NCBI GenBank assembly: GCA_018240285.1
Contig: JAFEGA010000004.1
Coordinates: forward strand, 134,992 to 198,991
Length of the DNA: 64,000 nucleotides
Direction: 5' to 3'
From: Pseudomonadota bacterium
GTDB lineage: Bacteria; Pseudomonadota; Gammaproteobacteria; Burkholderiales; Nitrosomonadaceae
The notes below the pieces were generated by a model. It ran no database searches. It saw nothing but the letters and a program-made list of their open reading frames with translations, and was not told the origin of the DNA. Shown here one piece after another: positions 27,261-35,575 of the stretch; position 1 is the stretch's first letter; the number at the start of each line of letters is the position of its first letter. The position numbers and the translations under genes are program-made.

Positions 27261-27776
27261 TCATTTCAACATAATTTCACGCAGTTTTTCTTCCAGCGGT
27301 GGGCGCAAGCCCGTTTTGCGGGCTTCCTCAATCGCTACTTCGGGATCAACCCCTTTGGTGATGCGATAGCTGGCCCACATAGCGCTGGCGCGGTTACCCG
27401 ATCCGCAATGAATGAGTACCGGCGTTTGTGCCGACTCAATCACTTTGGTGAATTCGGTGACTTGTTCTTTTGTGATGCCGGCGACAGTCGTTGGAATGTT
27501 GACATAGACCATACCGGCCAAGTCGACCAAAGCTTTTTCTTCTGCGGTTCCTTCATTTTTGGTGCGTAAATCAATCACGGTTTTGAAACCGGTAGCTGCC
27601 AATGCCGACACTCCACCGTCGCTGATCAATCCGGATATGGCGATTTGTTCCGTTGCGCGGCTGTAATTTTGCACTGCAACTACCTGATGTCCGAATGGCA
27701 CCCGCCCGGAAGAAGCTTGCGTCATACCGGTAAAAAATACGCTTGTCAGCGCCATCAGAATGATAGAGTATTTCAT
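27261..27776 (-). CDS. periplasmic DUF442/TIGR01244 phosphatase-like sulfur protein
   Basis: I start at ATG 27776 (MKYSIILMALTSVFFTG) because it yields a clear signal peptide; the open frame continues 41 codons upstream with unrelated composition. The 171-residue protein has ISGLISDGGVSALAATGFKT, VIDLRTKNEG and the P-loop VLIHCGSGNRASAMW, the C-x5-R active site of the DUF442 (beta-lactamase-hydrolase-associated phosphatase-like) family. In Xylella and Agrobacterium Blh this domain is fused to the MBL domain; here it is separate and exported. It may act as a sulfurtransferase or phosphatase; the reaction is unknown. It is convergent with the TauE remnant. Confidence 0.82.
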   Translation of the reverse strand: MKYSIILMALTSVFFTGMTQASSGRVPFGHQVVAVQNYSRATEQIAISGLISDGGVSALAATGFKTVIDLRTKNEGTAEEKALVDLAGMVYVNIPTTVAGITKEQVTEFTKVIESAQTPVLIHCGSGNRASAMWASYRITKGVDPEVAIEEARKTGLRPPLEEKLREIMLK

Positions 27777-27920
27777 AGAAAGCCCCATATGCTGTGTTAA
27801 ATGAAAATAAACTATTTTCATTGTAGCCGGACTGAATAATGAAGTACACAGTATTCCTGCACACCCCGGTTTAGCGAAAAGTGCAAGGCGACCGGACAAT
27901 TTTTATCGAAGGTGACGTTT

Positions 27921-30638
27921 ATGCCGCATGAACACGATTTAGCAGCCAACCCGGCACCAGCGTGGCATAACTTATCCGCGCAGCAAGTCAAGGATGCGTT
28001 AATTACCGGAGATGCCGGATTATCCGCCATTGAGGCGGAGGAGCGTCTGGCATGCTACGGTGCAAACCGCCTAAAGCCGCCGCAATCAAGAAGCGCCATT
28101 ATGCGGTTTTTATTGCAATTTCATAATGTGCTGATTTATATCCTGCTGGTGTCATCCGTGCTGACAGCGTTTCTCGGGCATTGGATCGATAGTGGCGTGA
28201 TTCTGGGCGTGGTGGTGATCAACGCCATCATCGGTTTCGTGCAAGAGGGTAAAGCGGAAAAAGCGCTCAATGCGATCCGCCGCATGCTGTCGCTCAACGC
28301 GACGGTACTACGCGATGGGCAACGCCTACAGCTTGCCGCGGAGCAATTGGTGCCCGGCGATATCGTTCTGCTGCAATCCGGCGACAAGGTGCCCGCCGAT
28401 TTGCGTTTACTCAGTTGCAAGAATCTCCGTATCGAGGAAGCGGCATTGACCGGAGAATCGGAAGCGGTTGAAAAATCCCTTGATACGGTTGAAGCTGCGA
28501 CAGCTATCGGCGACCGGCTCTGCATGGCTTATTCCGGTACGCTGGTAGTGTATGGCCAGGGTTCGGGTGTGGTGGTCGCTACGGGTCAGCAGACCGAAAT
28601 CGGCCGCATCAGTCAGATGATCGCGCAAGTCGATAAGCTGGCTTCGCCGTTGTTGCGGCAAATGGCGGTTTTTGCCCGCTGGCTCACGCTGGTGGTGTTA
28701 TCGCTGGCAGCGGGAATTTTTGTCTATGGCTGGTTATGGCAAAACTATCCGTTCAACGAAATTTTCCTGGCCGCGGTCAGTATGGCGATTGCAGCCATAC
28801 CGGAAGAGCTGCCTGCCATCATGACGATCACGTTGGCGCTGGGTGTGCAGAATATGGCGCGGCGTAATGCCATCGTGCGCAGGCTCCCGGCGGTGGAAAC
28901 ACTGGGTGCCGTGACGGTCATTTGCACCGACAAAACCGGAACGCTGACGCGCAACGAAATGACTGTGCAGCGCGTAATGACCGCGGACGATCGATGGCAG
29001 GTGAGCGGTGTGGGATACTCACCACATGGCGGTTTCAGCCGGAATGAAGAGCATATTCAAGTTGCCGGTCATGCCGATTTGCAGGAACTGTGCCGTGCCG
29101 GGTTGCTGTGCAACGATGCCGTGTTGCATCAATGCGGCGATACCTGGGAAATTCATGGTGATCCCACCGAAGCCGCGCTGGTTACATTGGCTATGAAGGC
29201 AGAGCTCGAGCCCGGCCGGGAGCATGAAACGCTGCCGCGCGTAGACATCATTCCCTTCGAGCCCGAGCATCGCTTTATGGCAACGCTGCATCACGATCTG
29301 GCCGGGCATAGCCTCATTTATGTCAAGGGCGCGCCGGAAAAGGTGCTGGCGATGTGCAACTATCAGCGTAGCCAAGGGGAAGATCGCTTGCTTCAACTCG
29401 ATTTCTGGCATACCAGAATACGCGAAGCAAGTGAAACCGGGCAACGCGTGCTCGCGATTGCCAGCCGGGTGATACCGGCCCGGCAACAAACGGTGGATTT
29501 TTCCCATGTGGAAACGGGCTTAACCTTGCTGGGTATGGTCGGCATTATGGATCCGCCGCGTGACGAAGCTATCGCCGCTGTGCAGCAATGCCATGCCGCG
29601 GGCATCGGTGTCAAAATGATTACCGGCGATCATCGCATCACGGCCTGCGCAATCGGCGCAAGTCTCGGCATTGGCGATGGGCGGCGCGCGCTGACAGGAA
29701 TCGAGCTGGATAATTTGGATGATGCGCAGCTACGGCAGGCGACTGCGGAAGTCGATGTTTTTGCCCGGGCCGATCCCGGGCATAAGTTGCGTCTGGTAAC
29801 CGCGTTACAGGCTAACGGAGAAATTGTCGCCATGACCGGCGATGGAGTGAATGACGCGCCGGCGTTAAAACGCGCCGATATCGGTGTGGCGATGGGACAG
29901 AAAGGCACCGAGGTGGCCAAAGAAGCGGCTGAGATGGTGTTGACGGATGATAACTTTGCGTCGATCGCGCATGCCGTGGAAGAGGGGCGTACGGTTTACG
30001 ATAATATCCGCAAGACGATAGTTTATGTGCTGCCGACCAATGGCGGCGAAGCCGGTTTGCTGATTTTGGCCGTGATGCTCGGAATGGCATTGCCGATCAC
30101 GCCGCTGCAAATTTTATGGATCAATATGGTGACGACAGTGACGCTGGCGATTTCGCTGTCGTTTGAGCGCCCTGAAACGAGCGTGATGGCGCACCCACCG
30201 AATGATCCGCATGCCCCCGTACTGTCGGGATTGCTGGTGTGGCGAATCGCGTTTGTCACGTTGCTTATGATTGGTGGTAGTTTTGCTTTGTATTTCTGGG
30301 AATTGGCGCAAGGCTCGAGTGTTGAATTCGGCCGTACCGTGGTCGTGAATGTGCTGGTGCTATGCGAAATCACCTATTTATTCAACTGCCGCTATTTAAT
30401 TGCATCCGTGTGCACCCGCCAGGGATTGTTGGGTAATCGCTATGTACTGCTGGCAGCCGGTTTGCTGCTGTTGCTGCAATTACTGCTGACGTATTGGCCC
30501 GCCATGCAGGAGCTGTTTGGTACTACTGCACTGGATGCCGCGGCTTGGGGGCGTGTTGTCGCTGTCAGTCTGTTGTTGTTTCTGCTGATCGAGTTTGAGA
30601 AATACGTGCTGCGCTGCAGAGGGGTGAAAAATTTATGA
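27921..30638 (+). CDS. P2-type cation-transporting ATPase
   Basis: ATG 27921 has GAAGGTGA at a suitable distance; a GTG nine bases earlier is in the same frame but lies in that site. The ~905-residue protein has an N-terminal cation-ATPase domain, the actuator TGES loop (ALTGESEAVEK), the phosphorylation site CTDKTGTLTRNEM, KGAPEKVL, MITGDHRITA and the hinge MTGDGVNDAPALKRADIGVA. About ten helices are predicted. Helix 4 reads AAIPEELPAIM and the helix-6 region reads WINMVTTVTLAISLSFE, where Ca2+-ATPases have Asp (WVNLVTD); Thr replaces it. The ion is therefore unclear and may not be Ca2+. It is divergent from the DUF442 gene. Confidence 0.9.
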   Translation: MPHEHDLAANPAPAWHNLSAQQVKDALITGDAGLSAIEAEERLACYGANRLKPPQSRSAIMRFLLQFHNVLIYILLVSSVLTAFLGHWIDSGVILGVVVINAIIGFVQEGKAEKALNAIRRMLSLNATVLRDGQRLQLAAEQLVPGDIVLLQSGDKVPADLRLLSCKNLRIEEAALTGESEAVEKSLDTVEAATAIGDRLCMAYSGTLVVYGQGSGVVVATGQQTEIGRISQMIAQVDKLASPLLRQMAVFARWLTLVVLSLAAGIFVYGWLWQNYPFNEIFLAAVSMAIAAIPEELPAIMTITLALGVQNMARRNAIVRRLPAVETLGAVTVICTDKTGTLTRNEMTVQRVMTADDRWQVSGVGYSPHGGFSRNEEHIQVAGHADLQELCRAGLLCNDAVLHQCGDTWEIHGDPTEAALVTLAMKAELEPGREHETLPRVDIIPFEPEHRFMATLHHDLAGHSLIYVKGAPEKVLAMCNYQRSQGEDRLLQLDFWHTRIREASETGQRVLAIASRVIPARQQTVDFSHVETGLTLLGMVGIMDPPRDEAIAAVQQCHAAGIGVKMITGDHRITACAIGASLGIGDGRRALTGIELDNLDDAQLRQATAEVDVFARADPGHKLRLVTALQANGEIVAMTGDGVNDAPALKRADIGVAMGQKGTEVAKEAAEMVLTDDNFASIAHAVEEGRTVYDNIRKTIVYVLPTNGGEAGLLILAVMLGMALPITPLQILWINMVTTVTLAISLSFERPETSVMAHPPNDPHAPVLSGLLVWRIAFVTLLMIGGSFALYFWELAQGSSVEFGRTVVVNVLVLCEITYLFNCRYLIASVCTRQGLLGNRYVLLAAGLLLLLQLLLTYWPAMQELFGTTALDAAAWGRVVAVSLLLFLLIEFEKYVLRCRGVKNL

Positions 30639-30674
30639 AGGGCCAATTTATCTGGTTAAGAATAAATTGGCCCT
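30639..30674. terminator. inverted repeat between convergent genes
   Basis: AGGGCCAATTTAT at 30639-30651 pairs perfectly with 30662-30674 around a 10-base loop, immediately after the ATPase stop and before the cytochrome gene end. T-tracts are short, so termination in both directions is likely but not strong. Confidence 0.65.
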
Positions 30675-30704
30675 CGTTTCTATCTCCGGGTTAGCGATTG
30701 TGTT

Positions 30705-32141
30705 TTACAATGCCGCCAGGAAAGCAACGAGATCCGCTTTTTCGCTTTCGGTCAGGCCGATATTGAAGCGGGTATTGTAAAATTCGACGACGGATTGTAA
30801 ATCCGCAGCAGAGCCGTCATGGAAGTAAGGCGGACGGGAAGCGACTGCGCGCAGGATCGGTCCTTTGAAGCGGCCGATGTCTTTCCATTTGCCGGTAAGC
30901 AATGCACGGCCCGGGTCGGTGGTTTTGACGATTTCACCGGTTGTTTTGTTTTTCAGGGTGTATAACGGCATATCCGGTGTGCGGCGCGATTCGTCAGCGA
31001 TACCGATGTTGAGCGGCATTGGTGTCGAGTGATTGCCCGAATTCGGTGTGTTATGGCATGTTGTGCAGGTCCCGGCCAGTTCGCTGACACCTAAATCATC
31101 GTTAATGCCTTTTACGCCCTTGATGACGATCGGTTTGGTATTGAACAATGCTTGGCCGCGGGCAATAGCAGCGCGTGCGCTTTTGGTACTGTGTGACGGT
31201 TTATTCGCATTGAACCGGCTCCAGCTATCATAGAGCGACATCACGTTGGGATTGAAAGGCTCATGGGTTTGGTAATCACCAGCCAATGTATCGTTAATGC
31301 CGAAGTAATATTTCTGTTCCGTGAGTGCTTTAGGACCGCCGAGCGCTTTTTCTGCCGTGAGTTCACCGGCCTCGTTATCTTTAATTTGCGCAGTAAATAA
31401 TCCGGATTCGAATGCAACGATCGCATCGCGCTCTTCATCGGTCAAATCGCGCAGCGCTTCGGCATGGCCTCGCGTAGCGTGATTGGCTTGCGTTCCCAGA
31501 TCGAACGATACGGGAGAAAAACAAGTCGGCGTGCCATAAATACAATCACTGGAGTCCGGTCTCAATGTCGTTTCGCGGCCGTCCCACATGACTGTGCTGA
31601 GAAACTTCAGATTAGTTGTCGGCATCGGGCGGCGGAATAACGACAACTCGGTTTCGCTGGCGAAGCCATAAGGATCGTCAACTTCGATCAATTCGAATTC
31701 GGCATCGCTAGGAATACCGATTCCCACGCGGATATTGGCTTTGTTAAGCAGCATGCTGTAGGCGGCGCGGCGCTTGTCGACGGTCGTTACATCGGCAAGC
31801 GGGGAATTGGCGCCATCCACTAGACGGAAAAGCGGATCCAAACCTTCTGTTTTATCGAAGATCTTTTTAACTGCTTGAGGAGTGATTGTCCATCCTTGAT
31901 CCGGCGCATGGCATGAAGCGCAGCTACGGCCATTCGTTCCAATACTTTTGAAAAATGGATTGTCAAGATCGATGAACCCGGCGGTACTGAATGTGGCATC
32001 TTTGCCATGGTTGTTTTCCGAACTGAACATATTCGGTAGGCGACTGCCATGATGATCGTCTTTGGCAAATACCGGCGCCGTCAGCATAATAAATAACGCA
32101 GAGATTAGTGGTAATCTTGCGATGTTTCTGTTGTGCATCAA
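30705..32141 (-). CDS. di-haem cytochrome c peroxidase-family protein
   Basis: The 478-residue exported protein (signal peptide to about residue 26) has two c-type haem motifs: CASCH at residues 74-78 and CTTCH near residue 355. The second half ends in RPPYFHDGSAADLQSVVEFY and ESEKADLVAFLAAL, hallmarks of the CcpA/MauG family. It is longer than classical CcpA (~330), and the ~270 residues between the motifs include a region rich in charged insertions, so it may belong to the MauG-like or 'cytochrome c peroxidase-like' branch rather than be a simple H2O2 reductase. Periplasmic location is expected. No neighbouring partner gene is evident. Confidence 0.88.
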   Translation of the reverse strand: MMHNRNIARLPLISALFIMLTAPVFAKDDHHGSRLPNMFSSENNHGKDATFSTAGFIDLDNPFFKSIGTNGRSCASCHAPDQGWTITPQAVKKIFDKTEGLDPLFRLVDGANSPLADVTTVDKRRAAYSMLLNKANIRVGIGIPSDAEFELIEVDDPYGFASETELSLFRRPMPTTNLKFLSTVMWDGRETTLRPDSSDCIYGTPTCFSPVSFDLGTQANHATRGHAEALRDLTDEERDAIVAFESGLFTAQIKDNEAGELTAEKALGGPKALTEQKYYFGINDTLAGDYQTHEPFNPNVMSLYDSWSRFNANKPSHSTKSARAAIARGQALFNTKPIVIKGVKGINDDLGVSELAGTCTTCHNTPNSGNHSTPMPLNIGIADESRRTPDMPLYTLKNKTTGEIVKTTDPGRALLTGKWKDIGRFKGPILRAVASRPPYFHDGSAADLQSVVEFYNTRFNIGLTESEKADLVAFLAAL

Positions 32142-32596
32142 TTTTCTCCTCTTTGTGGATAAAAAGAGCTAACTTTTTTAGAGTTTAGCTCAACGTAATG
32201 TTCGATAACTGCTTAAAAGGCAGGCATTCTAGTCAAAATGCTAATGATTGACTATAGTCATATTGAACTAATGGTTATAGTCTAAATAAGCTAGGATAAA
32301 CTGGCTGTGAGGAAAATCACACCGAAAGTATGGCTGACAGGTTCGATTGCTAAGGGAACGTTGATGAATTCGGCCGATGAGATGAAGCGACAGGTGCACG
32401 AGATGGAGTAACCGATATTTATCAAAAAGATAGGCGAGGGCGTGAAGGGGCACGTAACGAAGCGATTTACTCGTGCAGTCAATTAATTAGCATTTTCCTA
32501 ATCTCGATTTGATAGATAAAAGAAGCCGCTGTGATTGACTGTGTTCAGTACAAAATCCAGCAATTTGATAACAATGATTATGTCTGGGTGAGCAGA
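32142..32596. promoter_or_regulatory. intergenic region with a 12-bp palindrome
   Basis: The 455-bp gap lies between the peroxidase start and the end of a glycosyltransferase pseudogene. At 32249-32260 is the perfect palindrome TGACTATAGTCA, and a half-site TATAGTC recurs at 32276-32282. They are ~110 bp upstream of the peroxidase ATG and could be its operator. I see no intact gene. Confidence 0.4.
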
Positions 32597-33313
32597 TTAT
32601 CGCCGACCATCGTACCAGATCGGCAGTTTTTTCTTGTCCAGCAGAGCCTTGCGTGGACTGAATATGAGATTGAAGAGTTGTCCGGCAATTTCCTGGCGGG
32701 TATAGAGTTTGATTTTACGCGGCGATGTGACCAGCGGGTGGCGGGTCAGGATGGTGAACTTCAAACCGCGTTTGCATCCCCATTTTTTCAACAGCTTGCT
32801 CAAATCGATTTCGTCGGCGGCGAACATTTCCTGGTTAAACCCGTCGACGTCACGAAACGCGTCGCTGCGGCACACGACCAATGCACCGGATGCTCAGCGG
32901 AATGTAACGGATAGCACCCATATGGTGGCAGTGCCTCACAACGGCAGATCGGGCATATGCATGACGCTGCCGCAACCGACGTATTTTCCCGATTCGATCA
33001 TGCGCAGGATGTCGGCGACCATGCCGGGATTCAGCAAGTTATCCGCATCGACGAACAGCAGCCAATTTCCCGTGGCGGCTGCCGCGCCGGTATTGCGCGC
33101 ACGGCCGATCTGATTGATTGGCTCGAATACGACTTTTGCTCCTGCTTACCTGACCAATTGCGCGGTTTTGTCGGTGGAATTGTTGTCTACGACGATGACT
33201 TCATGGGTGAAACCGGGTTTCCGGTTGGCGCTGACGGATTCCTTGATGGAATTTAGACAATCCAGAATTAGCTATTCTTCGTTAAAAGTGGGAATGACAA
33301 TTGAAAGATGCAT
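32597..33313 (-). pseudogene. GT2 glycosyltransferase with four in-frame stops
   Basis: One minus-strand frame from ATG 33313 to TAA at 32597 encodes a family-2 glycosyltransferase: MHLSIVIPTFNEE, then HEVIVVDNNSTDKTAQLV, QIGRARNTGAAAATGNWLLF, VDADNLLNPGMVADILRMI and late VVCRSDAFRDVDGFNQEMFA. Stops interrupt it at 33272-33274 (TAG), 33146-33148 (TAA), 32936-32938 (TGA) and 32894-32896 (TGA). There is no frameshift; each stop is one transition away from a common codon (Gln, Trp or Arg). The DxD (VDAD) and the acceptor region are otherwise well kept, so inactivation looks recent. Confidence 0.85.
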
Positions 33314-33353
33314 GGAAGCGGTGATGCAACCGGAAGGTGTGGATGAGACGTAG

Positions 33354-33378
33354 GGAGAGCGGAAAAAAACCGCTCTCC
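33354..33378. terminator. hairpin after the protoglobin gene
   Basis: GGAGAGCGG at 33354-33362 pairs perfectly with CCGCTCTCC at 33370-33378 around the loop AAAAAAA. Its T-run is in the loop rather than after the stem, so it may be a weak terminator. Confidence 0.55.
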
Positions 33379-33387
33379 GCTGCGAAA

Positions 33388-33978
33388 TTAGAATTCGCCG
33401 GACTTGATGTAAGGCTGTGACCATAGAATGACTTGCATCAGCACCGATTTGCGCCATGCGTCTTGCATGCGATCCACGTCATCACGGGAATGACCGCCTT
33501 TTTCCAGGAACGGACGCAGCGTTGTCGTGATCGGGATCAGCAAAGCGAAAATGTAATGCACGTGAATGATCGGTACGCATTTTACATTGTCGGTGGTATT
33601 TTTCTTGGTGGTATGGTGGCGCAAACCGATTTCGTGTTGATAGTTCAACCAATCCTGATTGTATTCAGCATTGGCGGTATCCAGAATCCACTGACCAAAA
33701 CGTTTACGCACACCGCCGAGGTAATCCATGTTGGGTTGACCGTCGGCTGCATTGGTGAAGTAGTGCAGCAGGAACGGTGTCGAACCGACGAAACCGTACC
33801 ATACGTCGAGAATTTGCTCGACTTGATCTTTCAGCACATCGTGCGACATTTTCAAATAACGTACATCATCGTCACCGAACAGCGTTGCTTGTTTCAGTTT
33901 GGCGAAATCGTCCATCGATACGGGAGATTTCGCAACGGCAGTAGTACCGTAGGTATAGCCGGGTATATTGGTTGCCAT
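33388..33978 (-). CDS. protoglobin
   Basis: The 196-residue globin is placed from ATG 33978 (MATNIPGYTYG), with AAAGGAAAT upstream; an earlier ATG would add an unlikely leader. Typical features are MDDFAKLKQATLFGDDDVRY near residue 22, the long helix DQVEQILDVWYGFVG, the block YNQDWLNYQHEIGLRHH with the proximal His and VHYIFALLIPITTTLRPFL. Protoglobins are single-domain globin-coupled-sensor relatives that bind O2, CO and NO; a role in nitric oxide or oxygen handling would suit an ammonia oxidiser but is not shown. It is downstream of nothing obvious on the same strand. Confidence 0.93.
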   Translation of the reverse strand: MATNIPGYTYGTTAVAKSPVSMDDFAKLKQATLFGDDDVRYLKMSHDVLKDQVEQILDVWYGFVGSTPFLLHYFTNAADGQPNMDYLGGVRKRFGQWILDTANAEYNQDWLNYQHEIGLRHHTTKKNTTDNVKCVPIIHVHYIFALLIPITTTLRPFLEKGGHSRDDVDRMQDAWRKSVLMQVILWSQPYIKSGEF

Positions 33979-34156
33979 AAGATTTCCTTTTTGAGTGTTA
34001 AAGATGTTAGTCACCATAACTGGCGCTGATTGCCAGTTATGCATGGTATATCATGCGGTTACGCAATGAATTCTTGTTAAATTATATAGAAAAACGAATC
34101 GTTAAAAATTTGCAACGCGGATTCTACAGGATTGATTATTTGCGCGGGTAACCTTT

Positions 34157-35575
34157 TTAAAGTTGATCGTTTGGCACTGTCAATAAAGCATCAAGCCAGA
34201 CTTTCCATCTCTGATATTTTTTTATGAGCGCGCTGTTCGCTGGTTTGATTTCTATCGCTTTGGCTTCCTGCTGATGGGATGTTTTGAGTCCGCAAGCAAG
34301 CAGCGCAGCGCCTTGCAGGCTGGTCTCCTTTTGCAGCAGGAAATAAACCGGTAACGGTATGCATTGGGCGATACCTTGCTGCAAGCAGGGAAGGTTCGAT
34401 AAACCGCCTGACAGATAAACCCGGCTTAACGGTGAATGCTGATGAAGATCTTCCAAAATACGTGTCACGCGGAAAATAATCGCTTCCAGCAGCAATGCGG
34501 CAACTTGTTGTTCGCTCAGCGCCGCTGTCGATGCGGAAAAGTGTATGCCCCAATCGTTGCGAAAGTATGGTGCGCCCAAACCGCTGGGTTCGGCCAGGCA
34601 AAAAATATCGTTTTGCGCCAGGTCCTCAACACGGCAATCCTTGGCTGGGTACGGTGCAAGTGCGGCGGCGATGGAATTGATCGTACCTTCGACGGCGAAT
34701 CGCGTTTGCTGGTTTTTATTTTGATAAACCAAGGTTTGCAAATAACCGCCGGGCGCCGGTGTATTTGCAGCAAGTGAGCGGATGACAAAGCCGCCGGTGC
34801 CGAGATTAACCAAAGCTTCGCAAGCGTCATCCGCCAAACTGGCGATCAGCGCGGCCGATTGATCGCCAACGCTGGCTTGCAGTGTCAAACCATTTTCCAG
34901 CAACACATGCAATCCGGTGGAAGGCTTGATTTGAGGCAAAATTTCCTGAGGGATGTCGAACAGACGGCACAAAGTATCCGACCATTGCTGGCGGTGAATA
35001 TCCATCAGCAGCGTGCGTGCGGCCATGGAAGCATCGGTGACGAAATGTTTGCCGTTTGTCCAGCGCCAAATCAGAAAAGTATCCAATGTACCAACCCGCC
35101 ATTCGCCTTGAACCAATTTCTCGCGCCACGCTGGATTTTCATGCAACAGCACGCTAAGTTTGGGGGCGAAGTAATAGGGCGTTAAACGCAATCCGGTCAG
35201 CGCGCGCAAGCTTCCCACCGATCCGTGCAGACGTTCGTAACAGCGTGCGCCGCGGTCATCCTGCCAGGAAATCAACGGTGTTACTGGTTTTCCGCTGGCC
35301 TTGTCCCAAATCAGAAAAGACGAACGCTGGCTGCATAGTCCCAACGGCGGTTTTTCAGCGGTTTCTTCAATGCAGGTTTGCAAAACTTGTTCGGCGATGC
35401 GTGCGTATTCAATTGCATCGCTTTCGTATCGCCCATCATGACTATCAATTGCAGGTGCGGGTTGGGCGACGATGTTGCGGAGGTTTCCCTGCCGGTCCAT
35501 CAGGGCAGCTTTGATCGTCGTGGTGCCTAAGTCGAGCGCAATGGCTGCCGTCAGGGCGTGATCCATGGTGTGCAA
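34157..35575 (-). CDS. FGGY-family carbohydrate kinase, glycerol-kinase context
   Basis: The 472-residue protein has the sugar-kinase signature IALDLGTTTIKAALMDRQGN near residue 13, GLCSQRSSFLIWDKASGKPV, ISWQDDRGA and ALVNLGTGGFVI near residue 255. Sequences such as QRSSFLIWDK differ from the canonical glycerol kinase NQRETTVVWD, so the substrate is not certain. The context argues for glycerol: it overlaps glpD by 25 bp, and a glycerophosphodiesterase leads the operon. A glycerol kinase supplying glycerol-3-phosphate to GlpD is the simplest reading. The gene is the last of three. Confidence 0.8.
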   Translation of the reverse strand: MHTMDHALTAAIALDLGTTTIKAALMDRQGNLRNIVAQPAPAIDSHDGRYESDAIEYARIAEQVLQTCIEETAEKPPLGLCSQRSSFLIWDKASGKPVTPLISWQDDRGARCYERLHGSVGSLRALTGLRLTPYYFAPKLSVLLHENPAWREKLVQGEWRVGTLDTFLIWRWTNGKHFVTDASMAARTLLMDIHRQQWSDTLCRLFDIPQEILPQIKPSTGLHVLLENGLTLQASVGDQSAALIASLADDACEALVNLGTGGFVIRSLAANTPAPGGYLQTLVYQNKNQQTRFAVEGTINSIAAALAPYPAKDCRVEDLAQNDIFCLAEPSGLGAPYFRNDWGIHFSASTAALSEQQVAALLLEAIIFRVTRILEDLHQHSPLSRVYLSGGLSNLPCLQQGIAQCIPLPVYFLLQKETSLQGAALLACGLKTSHQQEAKAIEIKPANSALIKKYQRWKVWLDALLTVPNDQL

